The notes: generated by a model from the letters alone, not told the origin. DNA of 53,086 nt from Pseudomonadota bacterium (GCA_021851865.1 JAJZBU010000016.1:1-53086), one strand, 5' to 3'; shown: positions 8,364 through 18,530, counted from the first letter of the stretch. Made by a program: numbers and translations.

Positions 8364-11090
8364 ATGATGGAAACGATGAGTCTACGCAATAAATTGTACC
8401 TGTTGGTCGCCGTATCGCTGGTCGTCATGCTGGCCTTGTCGGGCATGGCCCTGCATGGCTTTCAGAGTGATCAGGAGGTCTTTGGTCAGGTCGGTAAGAT
8501 GCAGATGGGGAAGCTGGAGAAGCTCAACCATCTCCGTTTCGATCTCATCGAAGTCCGTAGAAACATCATGGCCGCCTATATTGAGGTCATTCAGGGACAT
8601 GATGACAACGACTCCCTGAACAATGCCGAAAGTGCTTGGAAAGATCTGGATGAGACATCGTCCCGTTATCAGAGTGCCTTGTCGGAGTCCGAGCAGTCTG
8701 CCTGGTCGCAGGTGCAGTCGAGTCTGGCCGCTTATCACGCGGCGGCGATGACGACCATCGGTTTGCTCAACCAGATCAATGGCTCCGCCGTCGCCAGCCG
8801 CAGCGATATGATCACGGACATCACCAAGAAGCTGAATGCTGCGTCGGCGCCTTATGAATCGGCTGATGAGAACATGCAGCAGTTGATTCGGCACAGCAAT
8901 GAGCTGGCCAATACCCAGGTGGAGCAGGGTCAGGCGCGGCAGTCCAGTGTCATGAGCGCGATGATCGTGTTGACCGTCCTGGCGGCGCTGGTCCTGTTGT
9001 TCCTGGGTTGGAATACAGTGCGCATGCTCCTGGCGCAGTTGGGCGCGGAGCCGGTCATCCTGAGTCAGATGGCGCGTAAACTGGCGGAAGGGGACTTGAG
9101 TCTGGCGCGGTCCAACGCCACGTCATCAAACAGCGTGCTGGCGTCGATGCACGTGCTACAGGAGGCTCTGCAGCATCTGCTCGGGGAATTGAACCGGATG
9201 TCGCGGGAGCATGACGCGGGCGATATCGACGTCAAGCTGGATGAGGCGCTCTTTCATAATGAATTCGCGGCGATGGTGCGTGGTATCAACAACATGGTCT
9301 TCGGCCATATCGCGGTGAAGAAAAAGGCGATGGCCTGCATCAAGGAGTTCAGCGAAGGCAATTTTGACGCGCCGCTGGAAAAATTCCCCGGCAAGAAAGC
9401 CTTCATCAATGACAACATCGAGACCCTGCGCAGCAACGTCAAGAGCTTCGTCAGCGAGATGAACATCATGTCGCGCGAGCATGATCTCGGCGATATCGAT
9501 GTCAAGATCGAGGAATCGCACTTCAAGGGTGACTTCGCCGTCATGGCGCGTGGTGTCAACAACATGGTCTTCGGTCATATCGCGGTGAAGAAGAAGGCGA
9601 TGGCCTGCATCAAGGAGTTCGGTGAAGGCAATTTTGACGCTGAGCTGGAGAAATTCCCCGGCAAGAAAGCCTTCATCAATGACAACATTGAGATCATGCG
9701 CAGCAACATCAAGAGCTTCATCGGCGAGATGAACCATATGTCGCGCGAGCATGATCTCGGCGATATCGATGTCAAGATCGAGGAGTCGCACTTCAAGGGT
9801 GACTTCGCCGTCATGGCGCGAGGTGTCAACAACATGGTCTTCGGTCATATCGCGGTGAAGAAGAAGGCGATGGCCTGCATCGGGGAGTTCGGTGAAGGTA
9901 ATCTGGACGCTGAGCTGGAGAAATTCCCCGGCAAAAAGGCCTTCATCAATGTCACCATCGAGCAGGTGCGTGCCAATATCAAGGCGCTCATCGTTGATGC
10001 GCAACGTTTGAGCGCGGCGGCGCTGGCTGGACAGCTGGAGACGCGCGCTGATGCCGCCGCGCATCGTGGTGATTTTCGTAAGATCGTCGAGGGCGTCAAT
10101 GCCACGCTCGATTCGGTCATCGTCCCCTTCAATGATGTCAGAAGGGTGATGGAGGCGATGGCTTCGGGCGACATGACGCAAAGAATCACTCGCAGCTACC
10201 AGGGGGATTTTGATGTCATGAAATCCGCCATCAACACCACGGTCGAGAAACTGGCGGAGACCCTGGTGCAGATCAATGTGGCGGCGGATGATCTGAGCAA
10301 TGCCGCCGGTCAAGTCTCGGCCACGGCCCAGTCCCTGTCGCAGTCCTCCTCGGAACAGGCGGCGTCGGTCGAGGAGACGACGGCGGCGATGGAGGAGATG
10401 ACCTCGTCCATCAATCAAAATGCTGACAATGCCAAGGTGACCAATAATATTGCGACACAGGCAGCCAGCGAGGCGCAGGAAGGAGGCAAGGCGGTCTCGG
10501 AGACGGTCTCGGCCATGAAGCAGATCGCCGACCGCATCGGCATCATCGATGACATCGCCTATCAAACCAATCTGCTCGCCTTGAACGCAGCCATTGAGGC
10601 GGCGCGCGCCGGCGAACATGGCAAGGGTTTCGCGGTGGTCGCGGCCGAAGTGCGCAAGCTGGCCGAGCGTTCGCAGGTGGCGGCGCAGGAGATCGGTAAT
10701 CTGGCGGGTTCATCGGTGGCTCTGGCGGAAAAAGCCGGATCTCTCCTCGGTGCCATGGTGCCCTCCATCAAGAAGACCTCGGATCTGGTTCAGGAGATCT
10801 CTGCATCCTCGGATGAGCAGTCGACCGGGGTGGCGCAGATCAATGGCGCCATGGGGCAGCTGAACAAGGCGACGCAACAGAATGCATCGGCTTCGGAAGA
10901 GCTGGCGGCGACGGCGGAGGAGCTGGGGGCGCAGTCGAGTCAGCTGCAGCAACTGGTGAGTTTCTTCAGGACCGATGCCCATAGCCACATCGCCGCCACG
11001 CGTGCGCCCCAGCACAGCAAATCGGCGCGTCCGGCGGCACGCCCAACACCGACGACATCTCCGGATGAAGGCGAATTTGTCCGCTATTAG
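8364..11090 (+). CDS. Methyl-accepting chemotaxis receptor with HAMP-like repeats
   Basis: 908-residue membrane receptor. TM1 is at about residues 13-33 ([17 protein letters not shown]), followed by a periplasmic four-helix bundle with many short helical acidic segments, TM2 at about 194-216, a HAMP domain ([15 protein letters not shown]), then three 90-residue units at about 276-546 with signature [19 protein letters not shown] and [10 protein letters not shown], then another HAMP-like stretch ([14 protein letters not shown]) and the signalling hairpin with tip [20 protein letters not shown]. Units 2 and 3 are almost identical even at DNA level. There is no C-terminal NWETF-type tether for CheR. 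The start is one of two adjacent ATGs after GGAG. It lies between cheA and cheW, so it is the dedicated receptor of this system. Confidence 0.95.
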   Translation: MMETMSLRNKLYLLVAVSLVVMLALSGMALHGFQSDQEVFGQVGKMQMGKLEKLNHLRFDLIEVRRNIMAAYIEVIQGHDDNDSLNNAESAWKDLDETSSRYQSALSESEQSAWSQVQSSLAAYHAAAMTTIGLLNQINGSAVASRSDMITDITKKLNAASAPYESADENMQQLIRHSNELANTQVEQGQARQSSVMSAMIVLTVLAALVLLFLGWNTVRMLLAQLGAEPVILSQMARKLAEGDLSLARSNATSSNSVLASMHVLQEALQHLLGELNRMSREHDAGDIDVKLDEALFHNEFAAMVRGINNMVFGHIAVKKKAMACIKEFSEGNFDAPLEKFPGKKAFINDNIETLRSNVKSFVSEMNIMSREHDLGDIDVKIEESHFKGDFAVMARGVNNMVFGHIAVKKKAMACIKEFGEGNFDAELEKFPGKKAFINDNIEIMRSNIKSFIGEMNHMSREHDLGDIDVKIEESHFKGDFAVMARGVNNMVFGHIAVKKKAMACIGEFGEGNLDAELEKFPGKKAFINVTIEQVRANIKALIVDAQRLSAAALAGQLETRADAAAHRGDFRKIVEGVNATLDSVIVPFNDVRRVMEAMASGDMTQRITRSYQGDFDVMKSAINTTVEKLAETLVQINVAADDLSNAAGQVSATAQSLSQSSSEQAASVEETTAAMEEMTSSINQNADNAKVTNNIATQAASEAQEGGKAVSETVSAMKQIADRIGIIDDIAYQTNLLALNAAIEAARAGEHGKGFAVVAAEVRKLAERSQVAAQEIGNLAGSSVALAEKAGSLLGAMVPSIKKTSDLVQEISASSDEQSTGVAQINGAMGQLNKATQQNASASEELAATAEELGAQSSQLQQLVSFFRTDAHSHIAATRAPQHSKSARPAARPTPTTSPDEGEFVRY
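9191..10000 (+). repeat. Three tandem 270-bp repeats inside the receptor gene
   Basis: Units begin at 9191, 9461 and 9731, exactly 270 bases (90 codons) apart; compare gaaccggatg, gaacatcatg and gaaccatatg followed by tcgcg(c/g)gagcatga. Units 2 and 3 differ at only a few positions over about 210 bases, including synonymous sites, then diverge near 9950. Unit 1 is more diverged. This points to recent duplication or gene conversion within the coding frame. Confidence 0.93.
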
Positions 11091-11104
11091 GAGGGAGATT
11101 CGAC

Positions 11105-11659
11105 ATGGGTACGCTGAGTCAGGTGTTGAGTTCCCAGGAAGTCGCCAAAAACGAGGCGGTGCAGGTTCTGACTTTCTGGATGCACGGCGAGATGTTTGCG
11201 GTCGGTATCCTGCACGTCAAGGAGATCATCGAATACGGGCAGGTGACCGAGATTCCGCTCATGCCAGCTTTCATTCGCGGCGTCATCAATCTGCGCGGCA
11301 GCGTCGTGCCGGTGATCGATCTGGGCGCCCGTTTTGGTCATGAGCGACAGCAGATCGGCAAGCGCAGCTGCATCGTCATCGTCGAGCTCAAAAGCGAGGA
11401 TGGTCGACACGACATGGGGATGGTGGTCGATTCGGTGTCGGAGGTCCTCGACGTACCGGCGGCCGATATCGAACCGCCACCTGCTTTTGGGAGCAAGATC
11501 CGTGCTGACTTCATTCACGGCATGAGCAAGATCAATGGGGGTTTCGTCATCCTGCTCAACATTGATCGGGTCTTGTCGATCGATGAGATCGCCACCTTGC
11601 TCACGGCCCGCGAGCAGGGGCAATCTCTGGAGACCGAAGTGCGGGAGAAGATGGCGTGA
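11105..11659 (+). CDS. cheW: Chemotaxis coupling protein CheW
   Basis: 184 residues; couples receptors to CheA in the signalling array. The CheW beta-barrel fold is recognisable from VLTFWMHGEMFAVGILHVKE through IPLMPAFIRGVINLRGSVVP (the conserved receptor/kinase contact loop) to the C-terminal FVILLNIDRVLS. About 30 residues extend past the usual end. It lies 14 bases after the receptor and overlaps cheR by four bases, consistent with one transcript. Confidence 0.96.
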   Translation: MGTLSQVLSSQEVAKNEAVQVLTFWMHGEMFAVGILHVKEIIEYGQVTEIPLMPAFIRGVINLRGSVVPVIDLGARFGHERQQIGKRSCIVIVELKSEDGRHDMGMVVDSVSEVLDVPAADIEPPPAFGSKIRADFIHGMSKINGGFVILLNIDRVLSIDEIATLLTAREQGQSLETEVREKMA

Positions 11660-12471
11660 AAGACGCTCTGACTGAACTGTCAGACCATGATTTTCAGATG
11701 TTTCAGCGCCTGATCTATCAAAGCGCCGGGGTGGTGTTGAGCGACGTCAAGAAGCCGCTGGTCGTAGGTCGCCTCAGCGGGCGTCTACGACAGCTCAATT
11801 TGCCTGATTTTGCCGCTTATTATCGCTATGTGAGTCGCGGTGATGATGAAGCGGAGAAACAGCGGCTCATCGATCTGCTGACCACGCATGAGACCTATTT
11901 TTTTCGTGAGGAGCAGCACTTCCATTGGTTGGCGCAGTGGTTGCGCGCCGGCCATGTTAGGGCACCGCGGCTATGGAGTGCCGCTTGCAGCAGTGGAGAA
12001 GAAGTCTGGACCATGGCCATGGTCTTGGCCGATGTTCTCGGTTTTGAGTCCACCTGGAGCGTGTTCGGGAGCGATGTTTCGGTGGCGATGGTAGCGCAGG
12101 CGGAGATGGCGCATTACGACGAGGCCAGGGTCAGGGGATTGCCGGATGCCTACAAGAAAAAGTATTGCCTGAAGGGCGTGGGGCAGCAGCAGGGAACTTT
12201 CCTGATCGATCGACGTCTGCGCGACCATGCCTCCTTTCAGGTCATGAACCTCCTGCAAGCGCAGCCGCAGGTGGCGGCGATGGACGTCATCTTCTTGCGC
12301 AATGTGATGATCTATTTCGATATGCCGACCAAGAAGCGGGTGATCGAACATCTGCTCGGTCGGCTCAAGCCTGAGGGTTATCTGATCGTTGGACATTCGG
12401 AGTCCCTGAATGGACTGGTCTCCGGCCTGAAGACGGTGCGTCCGACAATCTATACCCGTGTGCGGTGTTAA
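11656..12471 (+). CDS. cheR: Chemotaxis protein methyltransferase CheR
   Basis: 271 residues; uses S-adenosylmethionine to methylate glutamates on receptors. An N-terminal helical domain (about 1-75) is followed by the SAM-binding Rossmann domain with [19 protein letters not shown] and the NVMIYFD motif. The start codon is GTG, overlapping the cheW stop (GTGA). It pairs with cheB and cheD downstream, giving a complete adaptation set. Confidence 0.96.
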   Translation: MKDALTELSDHDFQMFQRLIYQSAGVVLSDVKKPLVVGRLSGRLRQLNLPDFAAYYRYVSRGDDEAEKQRLIDLLTTHETYFFREEQHFHWLAQWLRAGHVRAPRLWSAACSSGEEVWTMAMVLADVLGFESTWSVFGSDVSVAMVAQAEMAHYDEARVRGLPDAYKKKYCLKGVGQQQGTFLIDRRLRDHASFQVMNLLQAQPQVAAMDVIFLRNVMIYFDMPTKKRVIEHLLGRLKPEGYLIVGHSESLNGLVSGLKTVRPTIYTRVRC

Positions 12472-12473
12472 AA

Positions 12474-13529
12474 ATGCGCAAGATACGCCTGTTGGTGGTG
12501 GATGATTCGGCGGTGGTACGCCGTGCCGCGCGCACCCTGATCGCGCGTGACCAGGAGATCGAGTTGATCGCCGCCGTGAGCGATCCGCTGTTTGCCATGG
12601 AAGCGATGAACAAAGAGTGGCCGGATGTGTTGCTTCTCGACATCGAGATGCCGCGCATGGATGGCCTGACTTTTTTGCGCAAAATCATGGGGGAGCGCCC
12701 GACGCCGGTAGTGATATGTTCGTCATTGACCGAGCAGGGGACCCAGATGGCGGTCGAGGCGATGGCGGCGGGAGCCGTCAGCATCATCACCAAGCCGCGT
12801 TTGAGCTTGAACAGTTTTCTTGAGGAAGAGTCAGTACAGTTCATCGCGACGATCAAAGCCGCCGCCCAGGTCGAGGGGCGGCGCTTACGTCCGACGGCAC
12901 TGGTCGGAAATCGTGTCAAGGCGGCTGTTGCACCTGCATCGGCCCTGGCGGAGACGACAGAGAGGGTGATCGCCCTTGGCACCTCCACCGGGGGAACGCA
13001 GGCGCTGGAGGCGGTACTCGTGCCTTTGCCGCGCTCGGTCTGTGGCATCGTCGTCGTTCAGCATATGCCGGAGAAGTTCACCGCCATGTTCGCCGAGCGA
13101 CTGAATAGTCTGTGCCAAGTGCAGGTCAAGGAGGCGAGTCATGGTGATCGTGTCATCACTGGACAGGTGTTGATAGCTCCCGGTGGTCGGCATATGCAAC
13201 TCAGGCGCAGTGGCGCCCGTTATTATGTGGAGGTCAGCGATGGTCCCGTCGTCAATCGCCACAAGCCTTCGGTCGATGTCTTGTTTCGCTCGGTGGCGCA
13301 GACGGCAGGGCGCAATGCCCTGGGGGTGATCATGACGGGCATGGGCGACGATGGTGCGCGCGGCCTATTGGCCATGCACGAAGCTGGTGCGCAGACGGTG
13401 GCGGAGGATGCCTCCACCTGTGTCGTCTTCGGTATGCCGCAGGAGGCGATCAAGCGTGGCGCTGTGGATCGCATCCTGCCGTTACCTGCGATCGGCGACG
13501 CCCTGGTGAGGTTCAGTCATGCGCAATGA
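12474..13529 (+). CDS. cheB: Chemotaxis methylesterase/deamidase CheB
   Basis: 351 residues. The N-terminal receiver domain has the phosphoacceptor Asp in [12 protein letters not shown] (residue 56 from this ATG). After a linker comes the C-terminal esterase with catalytic Ser in [11 protein letters not shown], His in VVQHMP and Asp in [11 protein letters not shown]. It removes receptor methyl groups when phosphorylated by CheA. I chose the ATG at 12474; an in-frame GTG at 12465 overlapping the cheR stop is an alternative that adds three residues. It overlaps cheD by 11 bases. Confidence 0.95.
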   Translation: MRKIRLLVVDDSAVVRRAARTLIARDQEIELIAAVSDPLFAMEAMNKEWPDVLLLDIEMPRMDGLTFLRKIMGERPTPVVICSSLTEQGTQMAVEAMAAGAVSIITKPRLSLNSFLEEESVQFIATIKAAAQVEGRRLRPTALVGNRVKAAVAPASALAETTERVIALGTSTGGTQALEAVLVPLPRSVCGIVVVQHMPEKFTAMFAERLNSLCQVQVKEASHGDRVITGQVLIAPGGRHMQLRRSGARYYVEVSDGPVVNRHKPSVDVLFRSVAQTAGRNALGVIMTGMGDDGARGLLAMHEAGAQTVAEDASTCVVFGMPQEAIKRGAVDRILPLPAIGDALVRFSHAQ

Positions 13530-14121
13530 AGAAAGAGACATACCGGACGCCAAGATTCTCGAACGTCAGGCCAAGGTGCTGCATCCTGGCGGTTGGGCAG
13601 TGGAGGGCGAACGGCCCCTGGCGACGGTGCTCGGCTCCTGCGTCGCGGTCTGCCTGCATGATCCGCATCAACAGCTGAGCGGTATGAATCACTTCATGTT
13701 GCCGCAGCGGCATCATGCCCATACCCTACCGGAAGATCCCGATACGGTCCTGGCGGGGGACTACGCCATGGAGGTGCTGGTCAACGCCATGATGGCGCAT
13801 GGCTGCCGCAAGCAGCATCTGCAGGCGAAAGCCTTCGGTGGTGGAACGGTGGTGCATTCCTTGCATACCATGATCGGTGAGAACAATGCCCGATTTGCAC
13901 AAAGCTGGCTGCAGCGCGAGGGCATTCCCCTCATCGCGGAAGACTTGGGGGGGCCGTGGTCACGCAAGGTGATCGTCTTGCCGAGTGGCGACGTTTTTTG
14001 TCGGCGACTCTCGGCGCGGGCGGCGGAACGCGAGAATGTGGTGGAGCAGGAGTGGCGTTGGCAGGAGGGCCAGAAGCGAAATGTGTCGGATCGACGTTCT
14101 TCGAATATCGAACTTTTTTAG
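13519..14121 (+). CDS. cheD: Chemoreceptor glutamine deamidase CheD
   Basis: 200 residues; converts receptor glutamines to glutamates and may bind CheC-type proteins. The active-site cysteine is in [16 protein letters not shown] and the histidine in [10 protein letters not shown], followed by KAFGGGTVV, all typical. The C-terminus is extended past the catalytic domain and ends SSNIELF, a tail shared with the second receptor of this operon (RPNIELF). It overlaps the end of cheB. No cheC is seen in the window. Confidence 0.94.
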   Translation: MRNEERDIPDAKILERQAKVLHPGGWAVEGERPLATVLGSCVAVCLHDPHQQLSGMNHFMLPQRHHAHTLPEDPDTVLAGDYAMEVLVNAMMAHGCRKQHLQAKAFGGGTVVHSLHTMIGENNARFAQSWLQREGIPLIAEDLGGPWSRKVIVLPSGDVFCRRLSARAAERENVVEQEWRWQEGQKRNVSDRRSSNIELF

Positions 14122-14136
14122 AGGAATCGAGTAGAT

Positions 14137-14556
14137 ATGTTCAGTCATGCTGCCTCTGTTTTGAGCTGGAACGACGAGTATGCCACCGGCATCAGGGCCA
14201 TGGACGAGGATCATCGCCATCTGTTTCGGCTGATCGATGAGTGCGTGGTTGTGCTACGGAGTGACAAGAACCGGGACGTCGCGGCCTGGAAGGATGAGTT
14301 CAATCAATACGCCGCTGGGCACTTTGTGATGGAAGAGAGCCTCATGGAGGAGTTTTTACCCGACTGGCAGGGGCGCCCCCCCCATATACGCGAGCACCGA
14401 CAGTATTGGATGCGGGTCATGGATGCGCAGGCCTGGCAGCATCGCCGGGAGATGGCCGACTTTCTGTTGCACTGGTGGTCGCAGCACGTTCTGGACTGTG
14501 ACAGGCGCTTGGGACAGGCCTTACGGGATCTGCCCCTCGGCGACGAGCAGAGGTGA
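14137..14556 (+). CDS. Bacteriohemerythrin
   Basis: 139-residue four-helix bundle with a likely di-iron, oxygen-binding site. All seven expected ligands are in place: His26 (DEDHRHLF), His62 and Glu66 (HFVMEESLM), His83 and His87 (HIREHRQYW), His117 and Asp122 (WSQHVLDCD). Length fits single-domain bacteriohemerythrins. It starts 15 bases after cheD and ends 6 bases before the second receptor, so it is inside the chemosensory operon; this suggests it supplies an oxygen or redox signal, though storage or delivery of oxygen is the better known role of the family. Confidence 0.94.
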   Translation: MFSHAASVLSWNDEYATGIRAMDEDHRHLFRLIDECVVVLRSDKNRDVAAWKDEFNQYAAGHFVMEESLMEEFLPDWQGRPPHIREHRQYWMRVMDAQAWQHRREMADFLLHWWSQHVLDCDRRLGQALRDLPLGDEQR

Positions 14557-14562
14557 GAGCTC

Positions 14563-15888
14563 ATGGCTAGCGTCCGTCAGCACAGTGATCTGGTGCCAGG
14601 CCTGCTGCAGTTCAGCAAACAGGCGCGGCGCCGCTACGTCAGCGCCGCGCTCCTGATCGTTCAATTCACGCTGATCATGCTGTTCCTGGAAGGCGTGCAC
14701 TACGTCCATAAACGTTTCTTCCTTCATGTCGAGGACTTCTGGGACAATGTTTACGTCGTCATCGGCATCTCGGTGTTGATGGCCTTGCTGACCTCTTTGT
14801 ATCACATGGCGGTCAAGCGGTTCGTGATCGACGCGATGGAGGGCAGCCACGTCAAGAGCCTGCAGATGATGGCGCGTCTGCAGGCTCAGGCTTTGCACAA
14901 TTTCGGCGAGATAGAGCAGGGTCTGCAGGATGTGCCCACCTTCAATCGTGTGCTGCGCGCGCACCTCGGCCAGGTGACCGAGTCGTCCGAGAAGGCGACG
15001 ACGGCCATCGTCGAGCGGATCAATATCATTCAAGGTTCCATGCGACAGGTGCTCGAGGAAGTGGCGCGCGCCAAACTGTATTCGCATGATCTGTCGAACT
15101 CGATGGATGACCAGATTCTCGAGAACATCCAGGCGTTGGAGAGCCTCAAGTCGTATCAAACGATCCGGGCTCAGGAGGTCAATGAGGCGCATCACACGTT
15201 TGAGCTGATCATCAGCCAGGTGACCTCGCTGACCCCCCTGGCGGCGCTGATTCAGGATGTGGCCAAAAAAATCAATCTCGTGGCGCTCAATGCCGCCATC
15301 GAGGCGGCGCGTGCGGGTGAGGCCGGGCGCGGCTTCTCGGTGGTGGCGGAAGAGGTGCGGGCTTTGGCTGAACAGACGGGACTGGCGGCCTCCAAAATCA
15401 CCCACGGCATCGAGGCGGTCAGTCAATCCATTCGGGCTGAGCTCAATGAACGCATGAACGTTCACTCGGGGAAAAAACAGCTGACCGAGTTCGGCCGTAT
15501 CGCCGAGCAACTCAAACAGGCCGGGGACAATTTTCATCAACTGGCCAAGCATGTGATCCATTTTACCCAGGTTCTCGATCAGGGCTCGGCGGCGGTGGAC
15601 GCACAGATTCTGGCCATGCTCAGTGAGTTGCAGTTCCAGGACATCACCCGCCAGCAGGTGGAGCACGTCATGGGTGCTTTCGACACCTTGGATCGATGTG
15701 CCGCGCAGATGTGCGAGCAGTTGCCGCAGGCCATGGTGCAGTCCATCAAGATGAGACGGTTGACGCAAGAGCTGGAGGATCTGTTCTCCGGCTATGCCAT
15801 GGACAGCCAGCGGCACGTGCATCAGTCGGCGACCGGTGCGGCGGCCGTGGATGCGGGCAGTCCACGCCCCAACATCGAGTTGTTCTGA
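14563..15888 (+). CDS. Methyl-accepting chemotaxis receptor with minimal input region
   Basis: 441 residues. Two membrane helices (VSAALLIVQFTLIMLFLEGV at about 28-47 and VYVVIGISVLMALLTSLYHM at about 62-81) are separated by only a short loop, so there is no periplasmic sensor domain, and no clear HAMP follows. The signalling domain has the hairpin tip [19 protein letters not shown] and then VVAEEVRALAEQT. The C-terminus ends RPNIELF, like CheD upstream. Being last in the operon and next to the hemerythrin gene, it may take its input from that soluble protein or from within the membrane; this is inference. Confidence 0.92.
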   Translation: MASVRQHSDLVPGLLQFSKQARRRYVSAALLIVQFTLIMLFLEGVHYVHKRFFLHVEDFWDNVYVVIGISVLMALLTSLYHMAVKRFVIDAMEGSHVKSLQMMARLQAQALHNFGEIEQGLQDVPTFNRVLRAHLGQVTESSEKATTAIVERINIIQGSMRQVLEEVARAKLYSHDLSNSMDDQILENIQALESLKSYQTIRAQEVNEAHHTFELIISQVTSLTPLAALIQDVAKKINLVALNAAIEAARAGEAGRGFSVVAEEVRALAEQTGLAASKITHGIEAVSQSIRAELNERMNVHSGKKQLTEFGRIAEQLKQAGDNFHQLAKHVIHFTQVLDQGSAAVDAQILAMLSELQFQDITRQQVEHVMGAFDTLDRCAAQMCEQLPQAMVQSIKMRRLTQELEDLFSGYAMDSQRHVHQSATGAAAVDAGSPRPNIELF

Positions 15889-16046
15889 GCGCTCATCGTG
15901 GCGCCGGCGTTGGGCTGACGGATCTGCCGGCATTCCCCGGTAGGAATCGTCATTGACTTCGTGGGTAGGGAGCATCAGTTTGGTGTCTTGGCCAAGATCG
16001 GCCGCTGTGCAGCGCTCGTCGTCAATATCATTGAGAGGATGGACCC

Positions 16047-16946
16047 ATGCTGCCCTATGCTGTCGAGACCACGCAATTTTCCTCGCACGGAGACCTCTGT
16101 GCAGCGACGCTCTATCTGCCGGCTCAGCCCGGGCCGCATGCGGTCGTGCTCATGGCGCATGGTTTCGCCGGGACCCAGGAGGCGCGTCTGCCGGCTTATG
16201 CTGATCGTTTTTGTCGCGCCGGCATGGCGGTTCTCATCTGGGATTACCGGCATTTTGGCAAGAGTGGCGGCCAGCCGCGCCACTTGCTCGACATCGAGCG
16301 ACAGTTGCAGGATTGGCAGGCGGCCATGGCGTTCGCGCGCGGTCAGCCGTATCTCGACGCCTCGCGCCTCGCGCTCTGGGGCACTTCGTTCTCAGGTGGG
16401 CACGTTCTGCAGCTGGCGGCGCGGACCCCTGACCTCAAGGCGGTGATCGCCCAGGTCCCCTTCGTCGATGGTCTGCAGCAGATCGGCCGGCCCTGGCAAG
16501 CCTTGCGTCTGGGTCTGGCGGGGGCTGTCGACATGGCGCAGGCGCTGCTCGGTCGCGCCCCGCACAGGATCAAGGTGGTCGGTCGCCCGGGCTCCCTGGC
16601 GGCGTTGACTTCGCCGGATGCTGAACCCGGTTATCAGCGGCTCATCGCTGGATGTACCTGGGAGAACGAAGTGGCGGCGCGCATCGTTTTGCAGCTGCCG
16701 CTCTACCGGCCGATACGCACAGTACGACAGATTCAGGCCCCCGTCCTCTATACCATCGCCACGGATGACCAGGTGACGCCGGCACGGCCGGCGCGCGCCG
16801 CCGCTAGAAAGACGCCGCACGCCGAGGTGCTCGAGTTGCCGGGAGGGCATTTTGATCCATATGTGCCGCCCTTGTTTGAAACGGTGGTCAGCGCGCAGAC
16901 GGCTTTTCTGAAAAAACATCTCTGTATTTCGAGCCCGGAAATTTGA
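16047..16946 (+). CDS. Alpha/beta hydrolase
   Basis: 299 residues with the alpha/beta-hydrolase fold. The oxyanion strand is VVLMAHGFAGTQEARLPAYA, the nucleophile serine lies in GTSFSGG, the acid in ATDDQVTP and the histidine in PGGHFDPY. The family resembles bacterial X-Pro dipeptidyl/DUF-type serine hydrolases with an N-terminal strand pair, but substrate cannot be assigned. It has GAGAGG ten bases before the ATG. Convergent with the patatin gene. Confidence 0.88.
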   Translation: MLPYAVETTQFSSHGDLCAATLYLPAQPGPHAVVLMAHGFAGTQEARLPAYADRFCRAGMAVLIWDYRHFGKSGGQPRHLLDIERQLQDWQAAMAFARGQPYLDASRLALWGTSFSGGHVLQLAARTPDLKAVIAQVPFVDGLQQIGRPWQALRLGLAGAVDMAQALLGRAPHRIKVVGRPGSLAALTSPDAEPGYQRLIAGCTWENEVAARIVLQLPLYRPIRTVRQIQAPVLYTIATDDQVTPARPARAAARKTPHAEVLELPGGHFDPYVPPLFETVVSAQTAFLKKHLCISSPEI

Positions 16947-16985
16947 GCCCGGAAAGTAAGTCTGCCGCTGAGGCTATGGCCGGGA

Positions 16986-17014
16986 GCGCCCCCAACTGAG
17001 CCGGGTTGGGGCGC
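16986..17014. terminator. Hairpin between convergent genes
   Basis: GCGCCCCC-AAC (16986-16996) pairs with GTTGGGGCGC (17005-17014) with one bulged C and an 8-base loop. It lies between the hydrolase stop and the stop of the oppositely directed patatin gene. No run of T follows on either strand, so if it ends transcription it does so without the classic tail. Confidence 0.4.
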
Positions 17015-17036
17015 CTATAGGGGGGGCTCTGCGCCC

Positions 17037-18530
17037 TCAATGCTGCCCGAGGTCGCGGTGCAGGTCGATGACGTCGTTCTGACGGCGCTGCCGGTTGTTC
17101 TCAAGGTCGTGCAGGCAGCGTTTGAGGGTGCGGGCGATGCGAATATGACTGCGGATCATGGCGATCTTCGGCCAAGTCGCGCGTTCGCCTTCCAGGCGGA
17201 ACTGACGCCAGATCCGGGCATTGGGGTCACGCAGCATGTGTCGATAGTGATGCAGGCGATAGCCGGGAGGGACGATGGTGACGTCGCCATTATAACGTTG
17301 CGAGATGATCGAGTAGGCGTGATCAAAGAGTTGACGCGTCGCCTCGTGTTTCATCTGGTGGCGCAAGAAATTGAGGACGCCGCTGCCATGGAATTTGAGC
17401 TCCTCGCGCAGGATGCGGGCCGGCCAGGACATCAGGCGATCGCGTTCCAGGCGGTCGCGGTCGTCGAGCATGAAGGGGACGACGTGGGGATTGACCTGTA
17501 CAGCGATGAAGAAGTTGACGTCGTAGAGGTGGGTCAGGCGGGTGCGCGGCAGGTCGGATTTGACCGAACCGTCGACCCAGAGCTGGCCTGGCATGTAGGG
17601 CAGCTCATGGCCCTCGCCGTCCTGTGTCGTCAGGGTGACCGGTGGGAAAATCAGGGGGACGGCACAGGAGGCGAGGACGGCGCTCCAGACGAAGAGATAA
17701 GGCGAGGTCAACTCGTTCATCAGGCGCGGCTTGTGCAGCATGTTGACCGGTGAAACGGTGACGTTGATGTGACGGCCGGTGCGCGCATAGGCCTCTCCAA
17801 AGGAGTACTCGCCGATATTGCGACGCAGGAATTGTTCCAGCTGTGCCTGCTCGGCGAAGCCCTCGCCGAAAAAGCCGCGGTACCAGCGACGCCAGCTCCA
17901 GGCGTGCATGAAGAAGTCATCGCCATCGTACAGGGCGCGCAACTCCTCATCGGTATGCGTGCCGATCATCGCCGCCATCAGCGAGCCGGCGCTTGAGCCC
18001 GAGATCACCTCGGGCAGGAGGTCCTGTTCCTGGAGCGCCTTGCAGACACCGATATGGAAGAGGCCGAGGGTGGCGCCCCCCGACAGCATCAACGCCGGTT
18101 GCCCAAAACTCTGCGCTGTCTCACGGAAGAATTTGATCTTTTGGTCGATCGGCAGACAGGCGATCTCGTGCTGGGCGACGTATTCGAGAGATTCGCAGAC
18201 CTGATCGATATAGTCTTCGATCAGGTGCTTGGTGCCGTGACGGGCGCGACCATAGAGCATGGGATTGCCCATGTTGCCGAGGTCGTGGTGCAGGCCTTCG
18301 CGCAGGGCGCGCACGAGATCGCAGAGATCAGGCTGGCGTTGATAGGCGCGCAGTTGCTGCAGACGTTCACGGATCAGACGAAAGTCATAGTCTTCCGATT
18401 CCATCTCCAGTCGCCACAGGTCAAGACCGGTCATGGCGTCGAGTTCTTCGGCCCTTTCCTGCCATTGAGCATAGCTCGTCGATTCTTGCAGGGCGCGCTG
18501 CAGCTGGCTGATCCGTGTTTTCAGCAGCAT
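17037..18530 (-). CDS. Patatin-like phospholipase with DUF3336
   Basis: 497 residues. The N-terminal DUF3336 region (about 1-140) is followed by the patatin domain: oxyanion loop GGATLG (151-156), nucleophile Ser180 in GSSAGS, and the dyad Asp320 in VDGS. This Ser-Asp dyad hydrolyses acyl esters of lipids. The DUF3336-patatin arrangement is that of the yeast lipid-droplet lipases TGL3/4/5 and their bacterial relatives; in bacteria it may act on storage triacylglycerol or phospholipid. No signal peptide is seen, so it is probably cytoplasmic or membrane-associated. Transcribed alone. Confidence 0.92.
   Translation of the reverse strand: MLLKTRISQLQRALQESTSYAQWQERAEELDAMTGLDLWRLEMESEDYDFRLIRERLQQLRAYQRQPDLCDLVRALREGLHHDLGNMGNPMLYGRARHGTKHLIEDYIDQVCESLEYVAQHEIACLPIDQKIKFFRETAQSFGQPALMLSGGATLGLFHIGVCKALQEQDLLPEVISGSSAGSLMAAMIGTHTDEELRALYDGDDFFMHAWSWRRWYRGFFGEGFAEQAQLEQFLRRNIGEYSFGEAYARTGRHINVTVSPVNMLHKPRLMNELTSPYLFVWSAVLASCAVPLIFPPVTLTTQDGEGHELPYMPGQLWVDGSVKSDLPRTRLTHLYDVNFFIAVQVNPHVVPFMLDDRDRLERDRLMSWPARILREELKFHGSGVLNFLRHQMKHEATRQLFDHAYSIISQRYNGDVTIVPPGYRLHHYRHMLRDPNARIWRQFRLEGERATWPKIAMIRSHIRIARTLKRCLHDLENNRQRRQNDVIDLHRDLGQH

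Noticed and set aside
9191-10000. Regular repeats considered as a CRISPR array
   Set aside because: Units are 270 bases, contiguous without spacers, and lie in frame inside a receptor gene.
9156-10619. 487-codon minus-strand frame with a repeated protein pattern
   Set aside because: The repeats are the antisense shadow of the HAMP-like units of the receptor gene; no start signal or homology.
14521-15975. 484-codon minus-strand frame opposite the second receptor
   Set aside because: Shadow of the receptor; no family resemblance.
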